Shown piece after piece: positions 26,001 to 39,120 of a stretch of 64,000 bases of DNA (positions are counted from its first letter, which is position 1; each line of letters starts with the position of its first letter). The notes below the pieces were generated by a model, which did not search any database, was not told the DNA's origin, and saw only the letters and a program-made list of their open reading frames with translations. The DNA comes from Rhea pennata (Eukaryota; Chordata; Aves; Rheiformes; Rheidae). The DNA lies in the NCBI RefSeq assembly GCF_028389875.1, contig NC_084671.1, positions 3,369,501 to 3,433,500 on the forward strand, written 5' to 3'. A program made the position numbers and the translations under genes.

Positions 26001-29000
26001 TGAAATAATACTACTCTTATCCACCCTAATATAAGTCGAAGGTATACTGAGAGATTATTTCCCTGAATACAGCTGAGCTTCTTTTTTTTTAAACACTAGA
26101 GGAAGATCTGGGAGTGGATTTATTTGTTATGTGAGAGATCATGGCTTCAGTGTGGTTTTGTAGTTGTGGATTAAAGGTGACCAGTGGTGGCTTTTGAACT
26201 CCATGCAGATCCCATGTCAGGGCTATGTTGCTTGGCACCTCCGAGTGCGTTTCCTTCTGTGCCCTTGCTATGAAAGATTGCGCATCAACTGCTTTGTAGT
26301 TCAGCCTCTCCTGGGCTCTCCTGGCTCTGGGAGTGCGATATGATGCTTGCATGCCCAGAGGTAGGTTGGTGAATACAGAAGGCACCCAGGAGAGTAACGA
26401 CTTCAGCTCCTTTGCTGCTGAGGGCAGGTGAGATGCAGGAGGCCCTAGCAGATTTAACACAGATAAGATTGAATACTGTCAGGACATGAGCAGGCAGAGA
26501 TAAAAAGCCATCAAGCCAAGGAGGCATACGGTGGCTTTGGAATAGAAATGACAACCATTTCTTTACTCAGTGCACGTCTGTGCCCAACATCTGTGACCAA
26601 CACTTGAAAACTTTTATTTAATTTCATCTGTGTCAATGCAGGAACTACTTCTTGTACACTGTTGCACTCATTGCATCCAAGCAATAAGATCACTTTTATT
26701 TTTCCAGACTATTTCATGTTATTGTTGTCAGTTTGTCAAGTTTCTCTTGTATTCAGTCTGAATTTCCTTTATTTTCTCAAACTATTTTTAATCTTCCAGT
26801 TCAAAATAATTCCCATGCCACAACTGGGCCCAGCACTATGCTGAATCTGTTCTTTCTCTGCTCGGTGCTTGCGTGTGTTTATACGGCAGAGGTGTCCCTT
26901 CTGCGTGCTGTGCGAGTCCATGGAGGGTCACAGCGTCTGTGATTCAATAGCTTGGCTGCACTGATGAACACGAGCTGAGTTTGGGAGCTGTGGAACAATA
27001 ACGGTGAAAGCTCCTCTCTTCTAATAAGTAATAGCTGCTCTGATTGCCATTGCACATTGCCAATCTTCCTCTTCTCGACGTGGCGTTACCCTCTCTCCCA
27101 AGGCGGAGTGCCAATTTTACAGGGATGTTGTTGCTGACCTCAGATGAAGTTGGATAAAACTCTTAAGTGCTATTTCTTCAGAATAAAGGTCCCTTTGTCC
27201 AAAAGAAAGCGTCAGCACTACATGGCTCTTTCTGTGGAGTTTTACCTGTTGATCTTGTATTATCAAGAGGAGAATACTTGGTCTGTAGAGGGAATAAAGG
27301 CTTGTTGTGGGCACAAAAGACGAGCCATGTATCGGAGCTTGGGAAACCTACTGAGATATGCACCTGATTCAAAATCCACTGAAGTCAGAGGGAGCCTTTC
27401 CATTTATTTCAGTAGGTTTTGGCTCAAATCCCATGTGATATGCTGAAACATAACACTGCGCTTGGTAAAAGCACTGTGCTGCCTGCATCTACTGGTTGCT
27501 GTGTATAAAAAAGCAAAGCTGTAAAATTAAAAATACAAGGGACTGCACAAGGGGTAGGACTGCGGGTGATTCAGCCTGAAGGACAAATGCTGTAGCTTTT
27601 GAGAAACGACCCTGCACCAAAATGTGTAACTGCCGGTGGTGTCCAGTAGAGCTGCGTATCCACTGAGGGATTAGGTAGGATATTACTGGGTTCTGCTTCC
27701 TTGGTTTTAGCCCTCTGGGCCCCTCAACTATATTGTCATCCCTGTCTCCATAGCCAGTCAGTAACCAGCACTGTACGCCATCTAATTTTTGACGCTGCTT
27801 TACATATGATTTATGCTTTGGAGGGGTCTTGTAAGCCAGTCCTTGAAAACTGCTCAGAAAATGTTACTGATCAGGGAACAAATCTGCCTTCTTGTCCTTT
27901 ACCATAATGACATTCAAGTATGATCAAACAAAACATGGGTACTTACCTTTCTTACCTGTAATTTTTCAACGTTTCTGTAAGAGTCATGTATATAAAGACT
28001 TTATAAGGCACATTTTTTCCATTAGTCATTTGTGTTCAGGTTTTTTAATTCTCCACAAATCTGAAACTTCTGTTTATTAATAGACTTTAAAGTGAAAGGG
28101 GACCATAAACTTCATCTAACCTGATATCATGCATGACATAGGCCTAAGAACACCATACAGTGACCTCTTTACAGACCTCAGTTCAGTCCCCTTCCTGTTT
28201 TTCTTCCTGCATTTTTCTTCTGGCTATACTTAAAGATGGAGTTCATACAAGTCTATATATTTTAGGAGAAGGAAAAATTTATGATAATTTGTTAAGTAAT
28301 ACTGCAAATAACTTAGAGCAATGTTGGAAGCAAAGCTTGCCAGATTCTAAAATAAACGAGGCTGCACATACCTGCACAGTTTCATCCTTCCATCGCACAT
28401 TTTTCACAAATAGCATTTGGTGCACTCGGTCAGAGCATTAGATTTTCAGTCATAACATAGCGGTAAATTTTATCATAAAATCAAAGAGAAAAGGGAATTC
28501 TAATTTTGGATGGTTGTTCCAGTGCCCCATGGTTGGTGAGACCGAGGGAAGTCCCGGTGCCAGCGGTTGGTCAATAGTCTGGACGCGGAAACCAGCGGAC
28601 ACGGGCCGGGTAAGGCCAGCAGGGCTAAGAGTTAGCTTGATTAAACTGCTCCCTGAGGTCAGATAGTCCGAGCAGAGTGAGCATGAGGGGACTCTTCGCT
28701 TTGTCAGTAAGACAGTGAGGAAAGGTTTTGTGCTTTAGATGGATTTCTTTCAAAAAACACAGTAACAATATTTACAATATTGCAGTTTTGAAGGAGAGAT
28801 AAGAAGGGACGAAGGGCTATTGTGTTCATGCACGTGGACGTGTAAAAAGACATTTGTTCAAATGGAGCACAAAGTGGGTTACAAATGAAGACTGCAGACA
28901 ATCTCCATTGAAATCAATAGGAATTTTAGTTCTCAATATAAAGACAGAAGAATAGAAAAGAGAATATATATATATAGAAAAGAGTGCTGTGAAAATAAAT

Positions 29001-31130
29001 GTAATTTCATGTTTTATGTCCAGACTGAGAGGGAAAAAAAAGTGTTGTTCCAAGATAGCCTTTGGTTAGTATTTTGGCAAGAGTGCATAACAGAAATATG
29101 ATCATTTTGGTTTGACTAAAGTTTTTGCTTTAATCCAGACTGAAAAGCTGAATTCTGATTTTGTTTTCTATTTCTTTTCCTATTAAGATGTAGCTAAATT
29201 ATTAAATATTAAAAGTTTTTAGATGTATCATTATAAAAATGTCAAGATGGAACATTAACTTTTCAGAACTTTTAATTTATCTTGGCTGTAGTTTTTCAGA
29301 GAGTCTGACTTTGGTTCTTGAACAGTTTGGTGTCATATAAAACCATACTTTCTTCTGCAGATATACAGTTTCCATCTGCCTTTCCAGATTCCTGTTCTGC
29401 AAAATGAAAATTTCACACAACTCTAATTATCCTGAAATGCAGCCTCTTGCACAGTGGGTAGAGGAATGAAAGAGGAAAAGATTAGCACAACTGTACCTGC
29501 ATTAAATAGGAGGGGATGGAAGTGGGATACAGTCAAGGGCAAATGCCTTGAATTTCTCTTTCACAAAACCTATAATGTTAACATTTACTTGCTACACTTT
29601 GACATAATGTTTACTCAGCTCAGCCCTTCCAGACTGTTAGCGTTACTGCTGGACTATTTGCAGACCCGTTGGCCTGAAGAGGTTAGCCCGCGCGGGGTGC
29701 ATCAGTGTGAGTGCCACAACCATTTTGTGGGTGCTTGCTGCTGTGGCGGAGCACCCTGTCCACCCAGGTGACCCAGGCATGGCTCCTCTAGGTGCTGCTT
29801 GGCGTGGTGCTGCTGCAGATGTTTCCTGTCTGGGCTTTAAAGTCAGCCTACATCTACAGTGCATGGTAGCCTGTATTTTGCAGTGATTTTGCAAGGTAGG
29901 TGCCAAGCATTTATTGAGTATGTAGTTCATATTTATAAAAAGTGCAACTATATTTATTATAAAATTGGCTTTCCTGGCATTTAAATATGCAATTAATTCA
30001 GTATTAAAAGACCAAAACATTCTACAGGCATTTCAGCGGTATGCAGGACCTGGTATTTTGGTGAAGAATGAAGGGGAAAGTCTCCTCTGAACTGCTCTGT
30101 ATGAACACAAGATGGCACTTTAATTATGTAGCTAGAGCAGTAACTCCAGCTGGGGAGTTCTGCGCAGTAGGAGGGCTTTATTTATATATTTTTAGTGAAA
30201 AACAGGAGAAACCATATGAAGATAAGGGATTAAAAGAAATGCTTTTGTCATATCGTACGGCTTGTATTTAGTTTTAATGTAAGCTCTTTCTCTCCAGATT
30301 GGTGTGCTGCCTCTTCAGCTAATGAGTCTGGAAGCGTGTTAACATTGTGCTGTTTTCCATGGTGAGGCAGCAAATGGCCATCACTGGGAGCTCGGAGTAT
30401 ACCTGCCGTAATCAGTGTCACCTCTTTTGTCCCTGGTAAGACATTCTGGATCTAATTAACTTGTTTTCTTTCATATGGGATTTTATCTGTTGCCATCAGT
30501 CAGGCTGCCACGTGCACGTTTTCTTGATGTGAAGTCGCATTTACTTTCCATTTGGATCCCAAGGGGGTCTAGACTGTCTTCCTTCCCCTGCAGTGCGATA
30601 TTTTGGAATGATCAAACCTTTCTCCATCTCACGCTGGCTCTGTGTTGTAGGGGCAGCCAAGATGGCAGGCTGCCCAAACTTGACCTGCAGACTTTCTCCT
30701 CTGCAGGCTTCTGGTGGAACATTTTTGCTTTTGCAGTTTCTAGGATTTTTTCTGTCATCAAGTGAGCAAGTGTTGCTGTGCAGCCAAGTGGCCTGCTTGC
30801 ACGTTTGCATGCAGCTCTGCTGTACACTGGGTATTTTGGGATTTCCGGCATGAAAATTTGTTTGGCTTAGAGTGATCTGCTTCTGGACTACCTGTGTCAG
30901 TGGTCAGTGCATGTTGGCGAAGTGTTTGCTGCACTGGGAATGGGACTGAAAGCTGGCCAGGCATGCTCCCAACCTCAGCGGTCCCCAGTGAGCCTTCACG
31001 GGAGAGTGAAAAACTTGCTTTTCACAGCAGGGCTGCTCCTGACAGGCTGCTGAAACCTGTCATAGTAGGAGGCTTCACTTTAGGCCCTTGTGAAAAGATG
31101 TGCTTATTTTCCTGTCCATCCTCTCACCAG
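23024..31130. other. Non-coding, mostly featureless
   Basis: Contains an (AT)6 run at 28964-28976 and a minus-strand zone (26693 to 26078) with one frame or another open throughout, discussed in the findings. A slightly GC-richer patch lies at 28511-28690. A frame opened by ATG at 30359 with a donor match after 30435 was noted but has no support. No repeat family or RNA gene is seen. Confidence 0.45.
28964..28976. repeat. Short (AT)6 run
   Basis: A thirteen-base alternating AT tract in purine-rich surroundings. Confidence 0.75.
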
Positions 31131-31230
31131 TGCATCAAGGAAATCTCCATCTGGTCTGAGAATCACTGTACAGCTTGAACCCTCATTCCCATGTGCCATC
31201 GTGTGGTTGGCTTGTCTGGCCCCATGCATG
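31131..31230 (+). other. Candidate internal exon, unverified
   Basis: A 100-nt segment between an excellent acceptor ('ttttcctgtccatcctctcaccag') and a strong donor ('gtgagttcg'). One frame is open, entered with one base and ending in phase 0. It reads ASRKSPSGLRITVQL and then a Cys/Ala/Leu-rich hydrophobic stretch ending CLAPCM, which could be a membrane segment. Both other frames contain stops. No homologue is recognised, and no neighbouring candidate is clearly linked to it. Confidence 0.15.
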
Positions 31231-33516
31231 GTGAGTTCGAATGAAAGTGTGTGTCTGCGTGTGATTAGGAATGGGGACTCTTCCCTTTCCTTTCCCTGTT
31301 GGAGTTTCGTTCCTGCAGTTTCCCCTTGGGCTGTTCGTCTCCTGTGGCCCCGAACACGCACTGCGCCATCTGTTTCCCAGGGCAAGGACGCAGCTGGGGG
31401 AAGTCGCTTTGCTCCCAAGTGTGTTTTTCCTGTTAAGAACAGAAGAGTCAGAGCAGTGTTTTCTTCTGCTTAGAGTCCATTGACTCTCTTGGTGAGGATG
31501 CCAACCTTTTGCTGGTGAGCAAGGATGTCTCCGTCACATGGGATTTGTTGTGTGAACAGGAATGACCCTCCTCTGGGGACCCACCAGCATTGCAGAAGAA
31601 ATACCTAAGTAATGCCATAATGCTGAATAATTCTGACATCCCTGCAAAATGATTTGTTTTGTTTTACTGTGAATATGCATTTTTAATTTGAATTTCAATC
31701 TATTAGCTTGTCTAAATTAATATTGTCATTTGCGTTGCAACCCTGATTCTCTTCCTAGACACAGGAAGGTTACTCAACTCAGTGTGCTTATCCATGCAAG
31801 GGCTGGTGTGAAGGAAGTGAGTTTCCCATTTCTGCCTTGTTTGAACTGAAGAACTTGATATAAAGCCTTGATACAAAGAATTTGTGTAAGCTGCAAAGAA
31901 AATATTATTGGAAAAGAAAATTCAGCTCTAAAATGTATTCTAAAAGGTAAATTTGGTGTCTTTGTACTTCAGAAGAACAAGGCAAAAGCTATGCCTTGGC
32001 ATAGGAAAAGGACATTCGCCATGTTAACATGAAAAAGCCCACCATTTCCTGCTAAATATAGGACAAACCCATCAAACATTCACCTCCCCCACTTTAAATA
32101 AATCAGGATTTGAATAGTAAAATTGTAAGTTCAATCTCAAACAAAGCTTTTACTGCACAAAAGGAGAATGCTAGAGATTTCTTAATAGCATTGAGTTTTT
32201 ATGGGGCATACTCGTACATTACGATAAAAAGAAATAAAGTTACGATAAACATAATTTTAAAACTGGAAATGCCTCATCAGAAATTACCGTGGAAATGTTT
32301 CTCCCTGACTATGATATGATTGTGCTGTAAATTTGATTGTGCTGTAACTTTCAAACAATTATGAAAACATTTATGTATTTTTATTAACACTTGTAAATTA
32401 TGCAGGGTTTTTTACTGTTGAGTTATAGCAGAAAGGAAAGAATAAACATATGGTAGAGTGCCTCAAAGTTCTCAACATAAAAGAAAGTCATGATTATCCT
32501 TCACTTAATTAATGTCACGTTTAACAGCATATTATTTTTCTGCAAAGATTTAGCGTGCCATGATGGAAGGGGACACAGTTTGCAAATGACTGAATAACCT
32601 TTTCTGGTCTCTTAGGAATAAAAGCGTAGCCCAGGATATAAATATTACTAATAATCTTAGCATGCTACTGCCAAACCTCATAAGAAGGAAAGCAGGAGAG
32701 GAAGACCCTTAGCTGGAGTAACTGCCCTGGCCTCAATAGTGACCGCTAGGACAAATTAAATCCTGGTTCTCGATGGAGCTAGCACTGAGGATCTGCCTTA
32801 TGCGTTGTGTGCCAGAATGGCTCAGGCTTTACTCCAGATTTACTCTAGATTTGCATCAGTTTTAGAATAGGATCCTGTCTCATATAAGCCAATTCAGCAA
32901 CCTATCTGTTACATCCCTTGTTGGTAGATCTGCCCTTTAAACAGGGTGGTGTAGCCCTTTTCATCTCTCATTTTTTGATCTCTGGTGTGCTGCAAATACC
33001 TTATTTTATCCAGAAAGAGTACTTGCCCTTTATCTGTGTAGCTTTGCCTGCACCTGTGCCTGTGAAACGTGCACTTACCCCAAATTCCAGAACTGCTGAC
33101 ATAGCTGCATCTGTCTCTAAGTATTTAAAAATACATATCCTCCTGCAAATGAAAAAATAGCTACCCCTGCTGTATTCCTATTTCCCTTCACTGTTTGCTG
33201 TCCAGAGGCTCTGCCTGAGGTCGAATTACTGAGCCCTTCTCAGATGTAGCTACACGCAGCGCATGCTGTGAAGCTAGCTGCACATTTAACTTCTCCTCTG
33301 ATCCTGAATTTTCTAGCAGTGTATCTGACTCTTCCAGCTTTTCTTCCCCTTCAGTTCATGCTTTATAGGCTCGAAGTTGTTGCTAGGCATTTAGCCATTG
33401 CACAACAAATCGTTATGTCGGCTGACAGCGTTTTAGTTCAGATCCTATTAACTAGGTTTGTGATGTTGACCAAGTTGTAACTGTTCTGTTTTCACACTTG
33501 TCAGTGGCTTGATGGT
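31231..33516. other. Non-coding, one short direct repeat
   Basis: GC-mixed DNA to about 31600, then AT-rich. Apart from the direct repeat at 32317-32347, I see nothing I can name. Confidence 0.5.
32317..32347. repeat. 14-bp direct repeat, 17-bp period
   Basis: 'tgattgtgctgtaa' occurs perfectly at 32317-32330 and 32334-32347. A recent local duplication. Confidence 0.85.
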
Positions 33517-34285
33517 TCATTTATTTAGAAAAGGGTGAAAAATTGAATGTATGTGCAGTTTCCTTCCCTTTGCAGCCATCCATCCTCTGCTGGCATTTCT
33601 AGCTGCTCTCCCTTGTTTGGCAGGTCCAGTTGCATCAGGGCTGGAGTCACTTGTTACTGCAGCAGGTAATGCGAGAGCCCCACGGGCCTGAGCAGAATTG
33701 GTCAAACCTGACATTGGCAGATAGTAGGAACCGCTGTACGAACCCAGGCAGATAGGGAACCAAACCTGGGGCACCTGGTTGTTAAACAAGCCAGGGAAGT
33801 TCTGCAAGAAAAATCCCTTCAGTTTTCTACAGAACTGCACTCTGTGTAATTAGATTCTGTATTATCCTTTGAGCTTGTTAGAAAGTTGCTGCATTTCAGC
33901 AGTGTATGGAAGATTAGGGCTTCCTGTGCCATAGGATCCTTGAGGATGAATATCACAGTCTGCTTGTGAGTCCTCCTCACATCTCCAAAGAGTGGCTGCA
34001 CAAGTATGGTAAGGGAGCTGCTTGTGAGCCTAGAATTTAAAACGATTTTGGGGACCTGCTCCTTTGGCTGAATCACTCCATAATGAATGCCTTTGGCAAC
34101 TGATTTCCTCTGCTGGTTTGTACTTGTTCTTTTCCTGAATTGTTTTACACTCTTTTATTTCATAAGTAGTTTCATATGTGCTGCTTGAATCGTGTAGGCT
34201 GCGGTGAATTCTCATTCTGAGAACACCTTTTTGGCTTTTGGGTTTTAGTAGCACCTTTGTATCTACAGGCTGGCTGATTTGTGGT
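33517..34285 (-). pseudogene. Possible decayed terminal exon, family unknown
   Basis: Read on the minus strand, one frame runs from 34285 to a TGA at 33517-33519, about 256 codons, with only three internal stops: TAG at 34030-34032, TAA at 33862-33864 and TAA at 33850-33852. Base composition predicts roughly fifteen. The segment starts just after a good acceptor ('aacagtttcatctccag'), and upstream of it the same frame is closed. Its first third is rich in Lys, Glu, Ser and Arg (for example KPKSQKGVLRMRIHRSLHD and EIKECKTIQEKNKYKPAEE). The middle is polar (DIHPQGSYGTGSPNLPYTAE). The last third is richer in Gly, Ala and Pro. I recognise no domain. A second minus-strand frame is also open over about 33819-34145, so chance is not excluded. 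If real, it is broken by the three stops. It could be a lineage-lost exon or an old gene copy; there is no poly-A evidence of retroposition. Confidence 0.3.
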
Positions 34286-37200
34286 CTGGAGATGAAACTG
34301 TTAATTTATCCAGAGGTTAATGACTCTCAGGCCACTAACCACAGGAGTAATATTTCCCTCGAAAGGAGCTAAAGGACTGGCATTTTATTTTGTCTTATTT
34401 TGATTAAGAAAGCTTCAAGGTTTTAAAAACAGAACAGGAGTGGATTTGGGACTTCTTTTGTGTATAACATGCCATTTTGCGTCCATAGGATAGTTTATTT
34501 TTGAACCAAGCCATTTTTGGGCTGATGCATATGCATTTGGCTTTTTCTTTTTTTTTCCCTCCTCTATTCTATTTTATTTTTCCTTACTTTCCTATTTTTA
34601 GATTGGAATTGGGCTAACATGGAAATACAGTTGCCAGTCAAAGCTGGGTGTGATATGTAGAGCTGATGGGGATAAGTAGGACACTTGAGGAATCCCAAAA
34701 GGAGCCTGAGCCTGGTGTCGTGACTGCATTAGCCTGGTCCTGGTGACTTCTAAGGGACATTTATTTTTTCATACTCTTCTGAATAAAGACACAAAACTGT
34801 TTTGAGGCACCATCATCACAGGCCTAAATCAGCAGCTACAATGCCAGCTGAAATGGCTTGTGGATCTGAAAACAGGAAAAGAAATTGTGGAAATGCTGAG
34901 GTCTGTGACAAGAGTCATTTCAAAAACCCATGGCAGAAGGCCATTCCTCTAAGCCAAGAGAACGAATCCTTGCAGCATCCAAAAGCGCTGGATGCAATCT
35001 AGTACCCCCCCACCCAGCACGAGGCCTGGCGCAGCCCAAGTGTTGCAGCAGAAGTCATGTCATGGAGGAGGAAGAGCAGAGGAAATCAGTTACCAGTAGA
35101 AGAGAGTAAACTCCCCAGTTTGGTTGACTGGGGAAAACATTTCTTTTTAAAAAAACAAACAAACAGGATGTTTGTATGTTCCAAGACTGGCGATTGGAGG
35201 ACCAGAACCTGACTCTCTCTCCTACTAAAAAATAAATAGGAATAAATAGCTGTAGGAATGATCAAGGCATTTGTAAATTACGGTTCCTGCATTTTCTTCT
35301 TCTGGATTCTGTAGCTGTCCTAGGGAAGCATGTTCTGCATTCCTGAGAAATCACATCCATCAAGGCACGAGCCTTTGCACTTTAGGAGCAAAAAACCAAA
35401 AAGCAAAAGAAACCTCTTTAGCAGTTTGCAAAATCTGCCTTTGATGCTTGCCAACAAAGGGTCGCAAAATTGGCAGATCTTTCCAGTGCCACAAGGTGCT
35501 CTCAATTATAAGTTACAATAGTTTCTGTCTCCTAGTTGCACACAGACTGCGACATGGGGCAATAAACATTTGCGAAGTGCTTTTAATCTCTAGCAAAATG
35601 TGATCTAACTATTTTCATTGCAGCCTTCCAACCCCATGCTCATGCTGGATTGCTTTATTTTTACAGTGGGAGGCAGGAGCAGAATGTAAACTCCCTCTTT
35701 GGGAACATACGCGTGCTTAGTGCTGGTGGCTTGGCGTCAATCAGCGGCAGTGAGCGCGTCGACACAGCCAGCCCCTCGGCTGTTGTTAGGGAGCGTATCT
35801 CTGCTGTTATAAGTACTGAGTTGTCAGCTTGCATCGGGTGATGACTGACCCTGCACTGCGTTTTGAGCACCACAGCCCCGGGGATAACACACAGGGACTG
35901 CAGGTCGCAGTAATGTAAAACTAGGTGAGGAACAAAACTGCAGCAACAGTACACTTTGTGGAAGTGGAAAACAGCTTATCCTCTCTTGGGGAGGGTCTAG
36001 CAGTTGTGTACAACGTGTCTTGGCATATTTGTCTGGCATTAGCTGCTGAACTTGGTAACAGAATCACTGTTGATGTCAATAAGGGCCGGATTTGACTAAG
36101 CTCTAAAGCGACTTCTTTATGAGTGGTAATTTTTAAACATTTAAATAACAGCTTTGGCTGTGTTTTGCTTTTGGTTCTGGGTTTAGGGGTATCATGAAGA
36201 GACGTCTTAAAACTGGTGGAAATGGGCTCTGTTACACGTGACTATTCTTTGCTGGCTTCTGGAGGGAAGAGGATGCCATCTCACCACCCAGTGTGCGTGC
36301 ACCCACACCCGGATCTGCTGGAAAAGAAAAATCAGGTCTGCACTGGAAGCATAAGCTAAGCATAAAATCAAAGTCCAAGCCAAGCTTGGAAAGGTTAGAT
36401 TTTGGTGAAATTTATTTTAAGGACTATCAGATTTTTTTCTTTCTAATATACACTTGGAATAGCAGCTGGAAACAGGTAGGCTCTCAGGAGCAAGTGGCTG
36501 TAGATTAACAACAGCAAGCCCTGAAGGAAGGTGGGCATGTTTTGTAAAGCAGAGAGTTTTGGATGGCCTGGTCAAAGGTTATGGTTTCTGCTCAGAAACT
36601 TACAGCTACTCTGAATCCACAAAAGGCTGGACAGGCTTTTAGTAGGTAAATCTCTCAATTAAGTAGAAAGATAATGTAATCAAATAAAAAGTGAAAAAAG
36701 TCACTAAATATTTACTATGTATGTAGTATTTACTATGTATATATCAAACTGACAAGAAAAATAATTGCAGAATGATTCAGTAACACTGGACTTACTGAGA
36801 TCTGTGTCAACTCTAACTGGAAAGTAAATGGTACACTTGGTTTAATGTTCTAAGTAACCTGAATTCAAATGTTAATTTAATGAAATAACTTAGTTGTCAT
36901 GAATGCTAAAAACATGCCGTTATTGTACGGTCTGAGCATACTTTACCCACACAACTAATCTGTTTGCATATTTTTTCCTCCTATTTTTGTTAAAAATGCT
37001 TGAAAAACTGAACAAGTTATAGCCTATGGCAAATTACAGCATTTAAAATGAGAGAATCCAAAGGCCTCTCCATATCCTCAGCCTGATTCCTCAAAATTGT
37101 CCTTCATAGTGTTTTCAACTTTCCTTAATGCCAAGGGCAATGTTAGTTCTCCATTGGCAAAATGCATCTGGATCCCTCTCCGTGCTAGTTAATGGGAGCT

Positions 37201-38479
37201 GCCTGAAGGCAGGTCGAATCATCATCAGAAGGAAGCAGAGTTACTCCAGGTGTTTTGGGGAATGGTTTGAAAACAGATGCCTCATAATAAGAAATTTTTT
37301 TGAAGTGTCCGATTCTTTCCCAAATTTATAAACTAATTTTTCATCTCACTTTTGTGTTGGTATAGGTGTTCAATCTCAAATGATACAAATTTGCAAATTC
37401 CTAATGGATGGAAACGTTTGAAAACATCAATCTGTCAATAGATAAGTAAAAACAGACTTTTTATTTAAAAGCAAAGAGATTAGTGAATGTCATGTAAGGT
37501 TATATAAAGTTAATGGTGTGAGATTTTACTATGAGTAATGACCAGTGAATATTTTTTTTCTCACTGTTTGAAAAAGAAGTAAAAAATAATATTCCAGAAA
37601 TGAAGAAATAAAATGTTGGCAGCGTAGACTTCCACATAGGGTAGATTTTTTACTTGCTAACATGAATCTGCTGACATTAATTTTAATCTCCCAAGACTAA
37701 ATCCTCAGACAGTGTAAATCACAGATTCTGTGAGATAACTTAATTTTTGGCCGGTGAACTTTCTGATAGAATCAGGATTTTTGAGGTTGCAATATCAATA
37801 CAATCTATTTCTCTCCAGTGGTCTGTGCAAACTGGTAGGGCAAAACCTGTTTTATGTCTATGCTTATCAGTAAATCTTGTGTCCAGGTAATTAAACAATC
37901 TTCGCTTCCCCAACTGCTTTGTAAAGCTGACATACCTTTGTAGCGAGGATGTAGAGAGGTGGTGAAATAATCACGCAGAGGCTGGGGAAATGACACGACT
38001 CCGGTGCTGGGGCACAGGGGCAGTGAGGATGTCTTCTGAAGTGTGAACCTCCTAGTGCTAGACACAGCACCCTTGGCCTTTCTGCCTTTGCATTTTATTC
38101 ATTGAACACACAACATTGTGTCTTATTTTAGTCAATAGTTCTCATTCAATCCTTTATCTTCTTTGGCGAATTTTTCTTCACCAAAGCAAATTTCATTGCA
38201 AACCTGCTAAATTCTAAAATAGCTGTTTCTGATTCCAAAATCAGTTTAAAGACCAGTAATGGGAATTACACTTTAGTTTACTTCACTTGTCATGTGCACA
38301 GCACCAAAAAACCTGTCCTCTGCGTTAAAGCAGAGCTAAAACATGAACTCAAAGAAATTTTCTTCTTTGAAAGTAGAAATAATGCTAGACAAGCAGAAGA
38401 AGGGAGAAAGGGCAGATGAGGAAAGAAAACTTGGTAACGTGACTTTGCTTTATTGCAGTTCTCTAGAGCAATCCAGCTG
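34286..38479. other. Non-coding, nothing identified
   Basis: AT-leaning. An 'aaacaaacaaacagg' stretch lies near 35153, and a modestly CpG-containing patch at 35700-35890. A direct repeat at 36709-36740 is listed separately. No gene is recognised. Confidence 0.5.
36709..36740. repeat. 14-bp direct repeat, 18-bp period
   Basis: 'tatttactatgtat' occurs at 36709-36722 and 36727-36740. A local duplication similar in size to the one at 32317. Confidence 0.85.
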
Positions 38480-38755
38480 GAAGTTTTAGGAGCAGCGCTC
38501 TGGCTTTCCGTTCGAGCCGTGGAACCGTCCGTCACAGCAGCTAATGAGCCGGGTGCAAATGATTAAAGCTGGCACCGTGCCTTGTGCTGATGAGTGGCAG
38601 CGCAGCGCTCTCGCTGGGGCCGCGCGGGACGGCACAGTTTGGGTGCTAGAGCAGAAGGCCACAGGGATCGAATCTGATCGGTGCTGAGGGCTGGCAGCGT
38701 CACCTCTGGGAGCAGCTGCCAAGGCGAATTCCCACCGGGCTTTTAAGCGAAGTGG
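38480..38755. other. CpG-dense islet
   Basis: About 22 CpG in roughly 270 bp by hand count, against a CpG-poor background. Overlapping minus-strand open frames here reflect the GC richness. Possible regulatory island or biased-gene-conversion patch. Confidence 0.5.
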
Positions 38756-39120
38756 CGGAAGTCTGGGAGGAGATGAAAGAGGAACTGCAAAAAGGTATGA
38801 CTGCAAATACTTCAGGAAGGTTTCTGCTATCATAATACAATTCACATTGATGAAGTGTCATTCTTAAATAAAAATCAGGTGAAGTAAGTGTGCTTAAGCA
38901 CAATGAGCATGGCCCTGTGAACCGACAAAACGTCCGTGGGTTTCAGGGCAGGGTATTGGCGCCCGCTGCGCACCCTAGGTCAGACAGTCCTGGTAATCGT
39001 TACCGCTTATGGCATTATGCAGCTCTGCGTTAGGACCTTGAGGAAGAGCGGATGGAAGTGGGAGGGAGGGATGAGGCTGAGGGACCTGTACTCTTCCAGC
39101 TGAATTAAATTGCAATTGAA

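Noticed and set aside
30359..30435. ATG-initiated plus frame running to a GTAAGA donor, like a first coding exon
   Set aside because: No promoter-like context, no recognisable peptide, and many comparable ATG-to-donor stretches are expected by chance.
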